NCBI GenBank assembly: GCA_036496605.1
Contig: DASXKV010000027.1
Coordinates: forward strand, 1-35,686
Length of the DNA stretch: 35,686 bases
Direction: 5' to 3'
DNA from: Gemmatimonadaceae bacterium
GTDB lineage: Bacteria > Gemmatimonadota > Gemmatimonadetes > Gemmatimonadales > Gemmatimonadaceae
Shown here: in pieces, positions 24,743 through 32,028 of the stretch
How the letters are laid out: each line of letters starts with the position of its first letter
Position numbering within the stretch: position 1 is the first letter of the stretch
Program-made: the position numbers and the translations under genes
Notes under the pieces: generated by a model
The model's input: only the letters and a program-made list of their open reading frames with translations
Told to the model about the DNA's origin: nothing
The model's database searches: none

Positions 24743-26137
24743 ATGACGGTTCTCGAGGAGATGGCGGAATTCATCGTTCGCTCGACTCCGGAGAGTGTGT
24801 TGCCGGCGCGCCGCGTGGACCTCAAGATCCGGATCCTCGACTCGTTAGGCTGTGCCATCGGCGCGCTCGGTTGCGATCCGGTGCGCCATGTTCGCCAGTT
24901 CGTCACGGACTTTGCGAGCGATGGTTCCTGTACGCTCGTTGGCGGTGGCCGGAGTGCCCCGGATCGAGCGACGCTCTTGAACGGCGCTCTCGTCCGGTAC
25001 CTCGATTTCAATGACAGCTATCTCGCCTCGCGCGAGACCTGTCACCCATCCGACAACTTGGCCGCCGTACTCGCGGCTGCGGAATTGGCGAAGACGGACG
25101 GCGGCACCCTGCTCACCGCGCTGGCGGTCGCGTATCAGGTGCAGTGCCGGTTGAGCGACTTGGCGCCGGTGCGTGACCGCGGCTTCGACCATACCACGCA
25201 TCTGGCGTACTCCGTCGCCGCCGGTGTCTCGCGCGCGTTGTCGCTCGACGTCCGCCATACAGCAAACGCAGTCGCCATCAGCGGTACCGCGCTCAACGCA
25301 TTGCGAGTGACGCGCACCGGAACGCTTTCACATTGGAAGGGACTGGCGGCGCCCTTTGCAGCATCAGCTGCCATGCAGGCCGCGCTCCTCGCGCAACGGG
25401 GCGTCACCGGTCCTGCCGAGGTATTTGAAGGCAACAAGGGCTTCATGCAGTCCGTTACCGGACCATTCGCTATCGACTGGGGCCGGGAGGGTCTCGATCG
25501 CGTTGAACGCACGATAATCAAGCGTTACAACGCCGAGGTCCACTCGCAGACCGCCATCGAAGCGGCTCTCGAGCTTCAACAAGCTCACGGATTCGAAGCG
25601 ACCGATATCGAAAAAGTCGAGGTCGACGTCTTCGACGTTGCTCACCGCATCATTGGTGGCGGAGAAGAGGGCGACAAGACGCTCGTGTTCAGCAAGGAGG
25701 ACGCGGACCATAGCCTTCCCTACTTGATCGCCGTTGCCCTCCTCGATCACATGGTGATGCCCGCGCAGTTCGCGCCTCGGCGCTTGCAGCGCGCTGACGT
25801 GCAGTCGCTCCTCTGTCGCGTCGTCGTGCAGCCTCTCGCCGAGTTCTCCGCCCGCTTTCCGGAGGAGATGCCGTCGCGCGTGACGGTGACGCTGACCGAC
25901 GGGCGCCTCCTCACACGCACGTTGTCCGACTACCCCGGCTTCCGCACGCGACCGCAGTCCTGGGAGGATGCTGTCTCGAAGTTCACGGCACTTGCCGAAC
26001 CTAATGCTTCGCAAACTGTGCGCGCCGACATCGTTGCCGCGGTGCATCACCTGGATCACATCACGGTCGGCGAGCTCACCAGCCCACTGAGCCATCTGAA
26101 GATGCCGACGCGTCGGACGGCGCTCCAGTCGGCTTGA
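24743..26137 (+). CDS. MmgE/PrpD family protein
   Basis: A 464-residue member of the MmgE/PrpD family (2-methylcitrate dehydratase, cis-aconitate decarboxylase and relatives). Conserved parts are LDSLGCAIGALG, RATLLNGALVRYLDFNDSYL, SHWKGLAAPFAASAAMQAAL and RYNAEVHSQTAIEAA. The ATG at 24743 (MTVLEEMAEF) with GAGG upstream fits family length; the longer open frame from 24539 would run through the promoter. Without prpC or prpB nearby, the propionate 2-methylcitrate cycle is not supported. The ComA-like gene follows after 26 bases. The substrate is probably a small tricarboxylate or sulphonated acid, which is inference. Confidence 0.9.
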   Translation: MTVLEEMAEFIVRSTPESVLPARRVDLKIRILDSLGCAIGALGCDPVRHVRQFVTDFASDGSCTLVGGGRSAPDRATLLNGALVRYLDFNDSYLASRETCHPSDNLAAVLAAAELAKTDGGTLLTALAVAYQVQCRLSDLAPVRDRGFDHTTHLAYSVAAGVSRALSLDVRHTANAVAISGTALNALRVTRTGTLSHWKGLAAPFAASAAMQAALLAQRGVTGPAEVFEGNKGFMQSVTGPFAIDWGREGLDRVERTIIKRYNAEVHSQTAIEAALELQQAHGFEATDIEKVEVDVFDVAHRIIGGGEEGDKTLVFSKEDADHSLPYLIAVALLDHMVMPAQFAPRRLQRADVQSLLCRVVVQPLAEFSARFPEEMPSRVTVTLTDGRLLTRTLSDYPGFRTRPQSWEDAVSKFTALAEPNASQTVRADIVAAVHHLDHITVGELTSPLSHLKMPTRRTALQSA

Positions 26138-26163
26138 GGTGAGCACACTGAGGAGGACGCAAC

Positions 26164-27006
26164 ATGGACACGATCACTCAAGCTCGGCGAACCGAGGCCT
26201 TCGAGTTCTTGCAGCGGAACGACCGGCAACCGAAACCTCGCACTCGCGGGATCACGGAGATCCGGGGTCCGTATTATACGCCGTTAGGCAAGCGCGCACT
26301 GCAGGACATTCTCGAAACGATGGGCACGTGGGTGGATACGTTGAAATTCGCTGGCGGCTCATTCACGCTGATGCCCAAATCGGCGCTCGAGGAGCTGATT
26401 GCGCTGTGCCACGAACATGGAGTTCTCGTGTCGACCGGCGGCTTCATCGAGCGTGTCCTCACCCAGGGCAGTGGCGCCGTTGCGCAGTACATCGACATCT
26501 GTCGCGCAATCGGGTTCGACATCATCGAGCTCTCGAGCGGCTTCATCACCATTCCAGTTGATGACTGGCTTCGACTGATGGACCGCGTACAGAAAGCTGG
26601 GCTCAAAGCGAAGCCGGAGGTTGGAATTCAATTTGGTGCCGGAGGTGCGACGGCAGCTGATGAGCTGGTGGCCGAAGGAACGCACGACGTGGGCTGGATG
26701 ATCCAACTCGCGCGTCGCTTCCTGGAGGCTGGTGCTCACCAGATCATGATCGAATCAGAGGGGATCACCGAGAATGTTCGGTCATGGCGGACCGACGTGC
26801 CGGCACGGCTCATCGAGGCACTCGGGCTCGAGCGGATCATGTTCGAGGCGGCAGACCCGGAAGTCTTTGCCTGGTACGTCAAACACTACGGTCCGGAAGT
26901 GAATCTGTTCGTCGATCACAGCCAGATCGTGCAGCTCGAGGCGTTGCGTCAGGGAATCTGGGGCACGGCCAGCCTGTGGGGACGTGTGGTGACGTACCAG
27001 GGCTGA
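26164..27006 (+). CDS. ComA-like phosphosulfolactate synthase
   Basis: A 280-residue TIM-barrel protein of the ComA family, whose known member joins sulphite to phosphoenolpyruvate to give (2R)-phospho-3-sulfolactate (coenzyme M and sulfolactate routes). Recognisable parts are RGITEIRGPYYTPLGK, VDTLKFAGGSFTLMPKSAL, IIELSSGFITIP and HQIMIESEGITENV. GAGGAGG precedes the ATG. No comB or comC is nearby and the organism is unlikely to make coenzyme M, so the product may enter a sulfolactate or other C3-sulphonate pathway, or the protein may have a different activity. It shares the GTAC-promoter unit with MmgE/PrpD. Confidence 0.88.
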   Translation: MDTITQARRTEAFEFLQRNDRQPKPRTRGITEIRGPYYTPLGKRALQDILETMGTWVDTLKFAGGSFTLMPKSALEELIALCHEHGVLVSTGGFIERVLTQGSGAVAQYIDICRAIGFDIIELSSGFITIPVDDWLRLMDRVQKAGLKAKPEVGIQFGAGGATAADELVAEGTHDVGWMIQLARRFLEAGAHQIMIESEGITENVRSWRTDVPARLIEALGLERIMFEAADPEVFAWYVKHYGPEVNLFVDHSQIVQLEALRQGIWGTASLWGRVVTYQG

Positions 27007-27037
27007 GCAGCGTGAACTAGCCGCGGCACAGAGCGAG

Positions 27038-27078
27038 GTACGCGCGTTTCTTCGCTCGGTACGAATGCTTCATTGTCG
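27038..27078 (+). promoter_or_regulatory. GTAC-type promoter, copy 4 (before the nitrite reductase unit)
   Basis: GTAC (27038-27041), 17 bases, GTAC (27059-27062), 7 bases, TCATTGTCG (27070-27078). It lies 74 bases before the membrane-protein gene that leads to the nitrite reductase. Confidence 0.75.
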
Positions 27079-27152
27079 CCGCTGTCCGCCCCGCCTAACC
27101 ATGCTCTTGTGGCGCGTACGCACCGAAACGCCACATGCATGAGGAGGCTCAG

Positions 27153-27668
27153 ATGACACATGTCAACGCAACAGATGATCTAACTCGCCGGCCTCGCGAC
27201 ACAGCCGAGGCGCAGCCATTGGCCACAATTACCCTGACTCACAAGCACAACTCATTGCTGGAGGGAACCGTTCTTGGGTTAGTTGTAGCAACCTGTATAT
27301 GGGTGTGGCTCGCCGCGATCGATGGGATCGCTGGCGAACCGTTTCTCACGTTCAACGTCCTGGGCGGCATCGCTGGCTTTACGGTGATGCATTACTTGCT
27401 CAACGTGGCATATGGCGTGGCCATACTGTCGATCATCCACACCGCGGGGCGTACGCCGAGTGCAATCTTTGCGGTGGGCTTCGGATTTCTCATGCTGGAA
27501 TTCGCCTTCGCGCTCGTGACGGCCGCATTCTCGAGTGGCCGGCTCGGTGAGCTCGCCTGGGTCCGTCTGTTCGGCGGAAGTGTGATCGGCGCGGTGATCG
27601 CGATCGTCATTGTCACGCGACGGCATTCCCTCGTGGCGCTCCTCCATCAAGCCGAAGAGGAAACATGA
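27153..27668 (+). CDS. four-helix membrane protein, nitrite reductase unit
   Basis: A 171-residue protein with a soluble N-terminal 40 residues and four hydrophobic helices (about 43-62, 72-93, 103-127 and 138-157). The ATG at 27153 is preferred over 27135 because GAGGAGG (27139-27145) precedes it at the right distance. I do not recognise the family. It heads a cluster with a NorB-like helix bundle and a copper nitrite reductase, so a role in their assembly or electron supply is plausible. Confidence 0.75.
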   Translation: MTHVNATDDLTRRPRDTAEAQPLATITLTHKHNSLLEGTVLGLVVATCIWVWLAAIDGIAGEPFLTFNVLGGIAGFTVMHYLLNVAYGVAILSIIHTAGRTPSAIFAVGFGFLMLEFAFALVTAAFSSGRLGELAWVRLFGGSVIGAVIAIVIVTRRHSLVALLHQAEEET

Positions 27669-27732
27669 CGATCGCAACAACGCTCGATCGGGCTACGATC
27701 AACACTCGTTCGTACTTACTGCGCACTCTCGC

Positions 27733-28188
27733 ATGCATACGCTCGTTAGGCGCTATATCAAGACTGGCATAGGCTTTCTCGGCGTCGGTCTTGGCATTGG
27801 CGTTTGGCTGCTCGTCAGGCGAGAGTTGTATGGCGTGTATGCCAGTCCCTTCGAGACGAGCGCGCACACGCACGCGCTTCTTGTCGGCTTCGTCATGGAA
27901 ATGATCCTTGGCGTAGCCCTTTGGCTCTTCCCGCGACCCGAAAAGGGCGATCTGCGTTACAAGCCACGACTCGCCGACGCAGCCTACTGGCTACTCACCA
28001 TTGGTACAGCCGCACGAGTCATCGGTGAGCTCACGCGACCTTTCTTTACGGCGATTTGGCTTCGGTGGCTGATTGTGATTTGCGGAGTCGCGCAGACAGC
28101 GGGGCTGCTGCTTTTCTTTTTCACGATGTGGCCACGCATCCGACCGCTAGGCAGCGCCGTACGCGAGCGGGCGGGTGAGCGCTTTTGA
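27733..28188 (+). CDS. short haem-copper-oxidase-like (NorB/CcoN N-terminal type) membrane protein
   Basis: About 151 residues, four helices. The segment FETSAHTHALLVGFVMEMIL then GVALWLFPRP resembles the second-helix region of NorB/cbb3 subunit I, where a histidine binds haem, but the protein is a quarter of full subunit length. The start is uncertain. The ATG at 27733 (MHTLVRRYIKTG) lacks a good ribosome-binding site, while an ATG at 27665 with GAGG upstream opens another frame that stops after 35 codons; a one-base shift near 27745 would fuse them. The next gene is the nitrite reductase. Confidence 0.65.
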   Translation: MHTLVRRYIKTGIGFLGVGLGIGVWLLVRRELYGVYASPFETSAHTHALLVGFVMEMILGVALWLFPRPEKGDLRYKPRLADAAYWLLTIGTAARVIGELTRPFFTAIWLRWLIVICGVAQTAGLLLFFFTMWPRIRPLGSAVRERAGERF

Positions 28189-28303
28189 GCGGTCGCGGTG
28201 CTCAATGTGTGTATGGCGTCGCGATTGCCATCAGCGAGTTGCGATCGCGCTCGCGGGACCATTTTCTGCACTACAAGCCGGAACAATCGAGGAAAACACT
28301 CTC

Positions 28304-29503
28304 ATGCTCTCTGTTCCCGAATCTCCGCAGCACGCGCAATTCCCATCGGCCAAAGCAGGGCACGCAACAAGTAGCGAGCGTACTGATGGCGACGCCACGG
28401 ATACACCAACGAGCCGCCGTGGATTTCTCGCCCGACTTTCCGCGCTCGGGCTCGTGATACCCGGAGTCGGTGCCGCCCTCACTAGTTGCTCGCGCGGCGC
28501 GCCTAACGCCTCCGACACTGAGCAGTACGGCAGTGGGCGTGGTCAGTCTGCGGCGACTCATCAGCTGCCCGTGCGCGGGGTCCGCAATCCCGATAGCCGG
28601 CTCGACACGGTGCACGGCGCGGAGCACCGCACGACGACGACAGCGCCGAGTGCAACCAACGCGACGTACCAGCGATACGATCCGACACTTCCGCCGCTGC
28701 CAAAGGAGCGCACGCAGCACATTCACTGGCGAGCGCAGGAACAACCCGTACGGATCTCGTCGGATGTCGTCGTTGCGGCGTGGACATTCGAGCGAAGTCT
28801 GCCAGGACCGATCGTGCGATGCCGCGTCGGCGATACGATCGAGTTCACGCTCACGAACGACCACGACGTACCGCACTCGATGGACTTTCATGCGGCGCAG
28901 ATCGACCCGAAGACGGCGTTCCGGTCTGTGCTCAAAGGACAGTCGGTGTCGTACACGTTCCAACCTCGTTATGCGGGCGCCTTCTGCTATCACTGCGGCA
29001 GCTCACCGGTCCTGATGCACATCGGGTCGGGAATGGTGGGGGCGATCATCGTCGATCCGCCTGCGCGGTTGCCGCCGGCGAAAGAGTTCGTGCTCGTGCA
29101 GAACGAGTTCTATCTCGGAGCGGCCACGAACGGTGTGCATCCATTCGACTACACAAAGATGCTCAGCGCACTGCCCGACTATGTCGCCTTCAACGGCCGT
29201 CCCGGACAGTATCAGTCCGAACCAATCCGCGTGAAGCGGGGCGATCGAGTGCGCTTCTATATCGTCGATGCCGGTCCGACGGTACCATGCGCCTTTCACG
29301 TCGTCGGCGCGCAGTTCGACACCGTCTACCTTGGTGCACCACCGTCGAACGCCATTCGCGGTGTGCAAACCTTCAATGTTCCGGCCGGCGGTGGGATGAT
29401 CTTCGAGCTGGTCGCGAACGTGGCCGGGGAATTTCCGTTCGTGAACCACCAGTTTGGCCACGGCCAAAAAGGAGCAATCGGGGTGCTCGTCGTGGACGAG
29501 TAA
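28304..29503 (+). CDS. nirK: copper-containing nitrite reductase (NirK-like), lipoprotein
   Basis: A 399-residue two-cupredoxin-domain enzyme reducing nitrite to NO in the periplasm. The N-terminus combines a Tat-like motif (SRRGFLARL, 38-46) with a lipobox (LTSC, Cys 62), so it is probably membrane-anchored. Type 1 copper ligands: H191, C231, H239, M244. Type 2 copper ligands: H196, H230 and H382. Catalytic pair: D194 (HSMDFH) and H332 (CAFHVVG). All expected residues are present. The open frame extends to an ATG at 28175 overlapping the previous gene, but the ATG at 28304 with GAGG upstream gives a sensible export signal. A related two-domain multicopper oxidase is the main alternative. Confidence 0.85.
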   Translation: MLSVPESPQHAQFPSAKAGHATSSERTDGDATDTPTSRRGFLARLSALGLVIPGVGAALTSCSRGAPNASDTEQYGSGRGQSAATHQLPVRGVRNPDSRLDTVHGAEHRTTTTAPSATNATYQRYDPTLPPLPKERTQHIHWRAQEQPVRISSDVVVAAWTFERSLPGPIVRCRVGDTIEFTLTNDHDVPHSMDFHAAQIDPKTAFRSVLKGQSVSYTFQPRYAGAFCYHCGSSPVLMHIGSGMVGAIIVDPPARLPPAKEFVLVQNEFYLGAATNGVHPFDYTKMLSALPDYVAFNGRPGQYQSEPIRVKRGDRVRFYIVDAGPTVPCAFHVVGAQFDTVYLGAPPSNAIRGVQTFNVPAGGGMIFELVANVAGEFPFVNHQFGHGQKGAIGVLVVDE

Positions 29504-29844
29504 CGCGCTGGATGCGTACGTCTCCGCATGTACGCAGCTCTGCGGTTCTGAGCGCGATCATTCCGTGCCGCCCATTTCTGCGCCGTAACATCACCATGAG
29601 ACCGGTCAGAGCGCGAATGACAATTGCGCCGTACCCCAGAAGGCCTAACGAGAGCATCGGACGCAGAGCCTCTGCGAACCGCACGCCCACCAATGATATC
29701 GCAGCAGCATCTTGACCACCCTTCTCTCAACGGTGACCCAAGCGCGAAAGGTGGTCACCATTGTGGTCACCGTTTGAGGCAGCGAAAAGGCCTGCCGAGA
29801 TCGGCAGGCCAGTTCTGTAAGTGCTTATCTGAGAGCTTACAAAG
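29504..29844. other. intergenic, about 340 bases
   Basis: A minus-strand frame here (TTG at 29693, MVGVRFAEALRPMLSLGLLG) has a hydrophobic start but no ribosome-binding site, and runs into the antisense of nirK; I do not accept it. Also present are a GCCTAACG word at 29643-29650, repeated GGTGACC/GGTCACC words at about 29731-29770, and the tRNA terminator. Confidence 0.5.
29785..29810 (-). terminator. intrinsic terminator downstream of tRNA-Gly
   Basis: A perfect 10-bp stem, GGCCTGCCGA (29789-29798) with TCGGCAGGCC (29801-29810), is followed on the minus strand by TTTT. It lies 35 bases past the tRNA 3' end. Confidence 0.85.
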
Positions 29845-29917
<73 letters not shown>

Positions 29918-30045
29918 GTTGTCCTCTAATCTACCGCCGCTCAGCCAATCCGAAAACCCGCTCGCCCCAAACGCTTCGGCCACGAGCGCGAACCACGCTA
30001 CCCTCGGCGATCATCGAGCTCACATCCCACTTCGCCGAGGTACGA

Positions 30046-30459
30046 GTGGAAACCACGTCCTCCTCTGCCGCCCCGCCAACCTGGCGAACCGTGATCCTGT
30101 GGATTGCAACCGCGCTCGCCGCTCTCCCGATCTTCGCCGCGGGCCTCCCCAAACTCCTTGGTCAAGGAGGCTGGGTGCACTCGTTCGCTCACTGGGGACT
30201 TCCGTCGTGGCTCGTGCCGGTCGTTGGCGCCGCAGAGGTACTTGGCGTGGCGGCTCTGCTGATCCCGCGCACTGCTACAGCCGGCGCCGCGCTGATCGCG
30301 GTCATCATGATCGGCGCCGCGACCACTCACGCGGTGCACGGTGAAACGCCGCGCGTCGTCTTCACGAGTATTCTTTGCATTGTGTCTCTTTCCATCGGCT
30401 GGGCGCGACGCGAGAGCTTGCGTCGCTCACTGCCGAGTGGACGCCAGCCTAACGAGTAA
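30046..30459 (+). CDS. DoxX family membrane protein
   Basis: A 137-residue, four-helix DoxX-like protein. Helix one contains the typical ALAALPIFAAGLPKLLGQGG, followed by WVHSFAHWGLPSWLVPVVG and AAEVLGVAALLIPRTAT. The start is GTG at 30046 with GAGG upstream. DoxX proteins are linked to membrane redox or detoxification, but the precise role is unsettled. It converges with the TPR gene, stop to stop with 2 bases between. Confidence 0.9.
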   Translation: METTSSSAAPPTWRTVILWIATALAALPIFAAGLPKLLGQGGWVHSFAHWGLPSWLVPVVGAAEVLGVAALLIPRTATAGAALIAVIMIGAATTHAVHGETPRVVFTSILCIVSLSIGWARRESLRRSLPSGRQPNE

Positions 30460-30461
30460 GC

Positions 30462-31388
30462 TCAGGACGTCGCCTGTTGCGCGGGTGGCGGTTCCGTCCG
30501 CGGCCGTTGCCGCCGCGCACGGCTCTCGATACGCGCGAGGCAGTCTCGCGCGATAGCGACCTCCTGCTGAGCGCCGATCTCCTCGGCGATAGCGAGCGCG
30601 CGCCGGTAGCACCGTTCCGCATTCGGATAATCACCGAGTCGGTCGTTGATCGCACCGATCAGCCGAAGACACTCGATCTCGCGCCACCGGTTGCCACTCG
30701 TCGCGAAGTAGCCGAGCGCGACGCTCGCCTGTTCCTCGGCCTTGTCGTGCAACCCGCGAGCGTCGAGCGCCTCGGCGAGATTCACCGTCGCGAGTGCGAT
30801 CAGGTCAGCGTACTCCTCCTCGCGGGCGACGACGAGCGCCTGCTCCAGCAGCTGTTCCGCGAGTTGAGCATTTCCTCGATCGAGGGCGACGCGCGCATGG
30901 TTGTTGAGCGCCATCGCTTCCCCGAGCCGGTATCCGGCATGACGAAACCACCCAAAGGATTCCGTGAACGCGCGTTCTGCGGTCCCCAGCTGACCTTGTT
31001 GCGCCATCACGGTTCCAATGTTTTGTAACGCAATGCCTCGCTGACGCGGCTCGTCGGTCGTGTCGAGAATACGATTGAACAGTCTTAGTGCCTCGGCGAA
31101 CTGGCCCTGGCACAGGAGCACCAGCGCCTCCGCGTTCAGCGCGTCGCTCAAGAGCATCGCAAGGTTGCCCTTTTCAGCAGTCGCCTGAGCTCGTCGCGCC
31201 GCGTCGATGGCGCAGTCCCACTCACATCGGAGCCGATGTACCCGCGATTGATGCGTCAGAGCCTCGGCGACAGTCGCGGGATCGTTCGATGACTCCGCCG
31301 CCGCAGAGTAGCTCTCGAGCGCACGGTCGAGCACACCGTGGCTCTCGCAGCGCCTGCCCTCATCGATGAGCTCAATAGGCTCGGGCAT
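30462..31388 (-). CDS. tetratricopeptide-repeat protein
   Basis: About 308 residues made almost entirely of TPR helices. Repeats recur about every 40 residues, e.g. GQFAEALRLFNRILDTTDEP, GQLGTAERAFTESFGWFRHA, NAQLAEQLLEQALVVAREEE and GDYPNAERCYRRALAIAEEI. No other domain is visible. The ATG at 31388 (MPEPIELIDEG) is preferred; the frame extends to 31541 but the extra segment is basic and lies in the promoter region shared with the divergent lipoprotein gene. TPR proteins are scaffolds; the partner is unknown. Confidence 0.88.
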   Translation of the reverse strand: MPEPIELIDEGRRCESHGVLDRALESYSAAAESSNDPATVAEALTHQSRVHRLRCEWDCAIDAARRAQATAEKGNLAMLLSDALNAEALVLLCQGQFAEALRLFNRILDTTDEPRQRGIALQNIGTVMAQQGQLGTAERAFTESFGWFRHAGYRLGEAMALNNHARVALDRGNAQLAEQLLEQALVVAREEEYADLIALATVNLAEALDARGLHDKAEEQASVALGYFATSGNRWREIECLRLIGAINDRLGDYPNAERCYRRALAIAEEIGAQQEVAIARDCLARIESRARRQRPRTEPPPAQQATS

Positions 31389-31473
31389 GTCGTTTGCCGA
31401 ACGAAGTGTTCTTGCTTCCCTTCCCCGCACCACCGTACCGCAAAAGCTGGGCGAACCTCCAGGGGCCACAACG

Positions 31474-31977
31474 ATGGGTATCTCGCGGAAGTTGAGAATG
31501 AAACTCGCCGCAATCCTTGCGACGGGCCTCTTGGCCTTCACCTCTTCCTGCGATTGGCATCTCGGGCCGCCGCCGGCGCAAGCGACTCTTGCCGTCTGCC
31601 CAAGCGGTCAGACGCAGAGCACCTCGAGCCTGCTCGGCGTTCTTGGGGGTACTGTCTCGATCGGAGGGACTTCGGTTCTGGTCCCGGCTGGAGCGCTGCT
31701 CTCATCGACGAACATCGCCCTCACGATACCTGCCTCCTCGTTCATGGAGATCGGTGTCACCGCGAACGGTGGCCATTTTCTCTTCCAGCAGCAGATCGCG
31801 ATAACGATCGACTACTCGCGGTGTAGCTCGACCGTTCAGCAGAAGACGCTGAGCGTCTGGAACATCGATCCCAACACGCACCAGTTGCTCAAGAACATGG
31901 GCGGGATCGATAACAAGCTGTTGCATCAGATCACATTCACCACGATCCACCTTTCCGGGTACGCGTTGGCGTTTTGA
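31474..31977 (+). CDS. lipoprotein with ZU5-like domain
   Basis: About 167 residues from the ATG at 31474 (an ATG at 31498, MKLAAILATGLLAFTSSCD, is equally possible). The signal peptide ends in a lipobox (TSSC), so it is an exported lipoprotein. The mature part begins with the ZU5-type stretch LGGTVSIGGTSVLVPAGALL then TNIALTIPAS, a beta fold common in surface proteins of related phyla. It ends ALAF just before a strong terminator. It is monocistronic and divergent from the TPR gene. Confidence 0.82.
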   Translation: MGISRKLRMKLAAILATGLLAFTSSCDWHLGPPPAQATLAVCPSGQTQSTSSLLGVLGGTVSIGGTSVLVPAGALLSSTNIALTIPASSFMEIGVTANGGHFLFQQQIAITIDYSRCSSTVQQKTLSVWNIDPNTHQLLKNMGGIDNKLLHQITFTTIHLSGYALAF

Positions 31978-31996
31978 TCGTGGTTGCCGTAGCGAG

Positions 31997-32028
31997 GCGC
32001 CGCCGGATTGCTCCGGCGGCGCTTTTTT
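31997..32028 (+). terminator. intrinsic terminator after the lipoprotein gene
   Basis: A perfect 11-bp GC stem (31997-32007 with 32012-32022), a four-base loop, and TTTTTT on the plus strand. The T-run touches the stop codon of the convergent rtcB gene. Confidence 0.93.

Noticed and set aside
24743-26137. PrpD of the 2-methylcitrate cycle
   Set aside because: No methylcitrate synthase or lyase gene is nearby and the partner gene is ComA-like, so only the broad MmgE/PrpD family name is justified.
29600-29640. Reverse-strand copy of the GTAC promoter (GACAATTGCGCCGTAC)
   Set aside because: The spacing between the two blocks is 4 rather than 7 bases, one block has a mismatch, and no upstream GTAC lies at the required distance.
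29373-29693. Small membrane protein on the minus strand (MVGVRFAEALRPM)
   Set aside because: TTG start without a ribosome-binding site, and the second half is antisense to nirK with Arg-rich composition.
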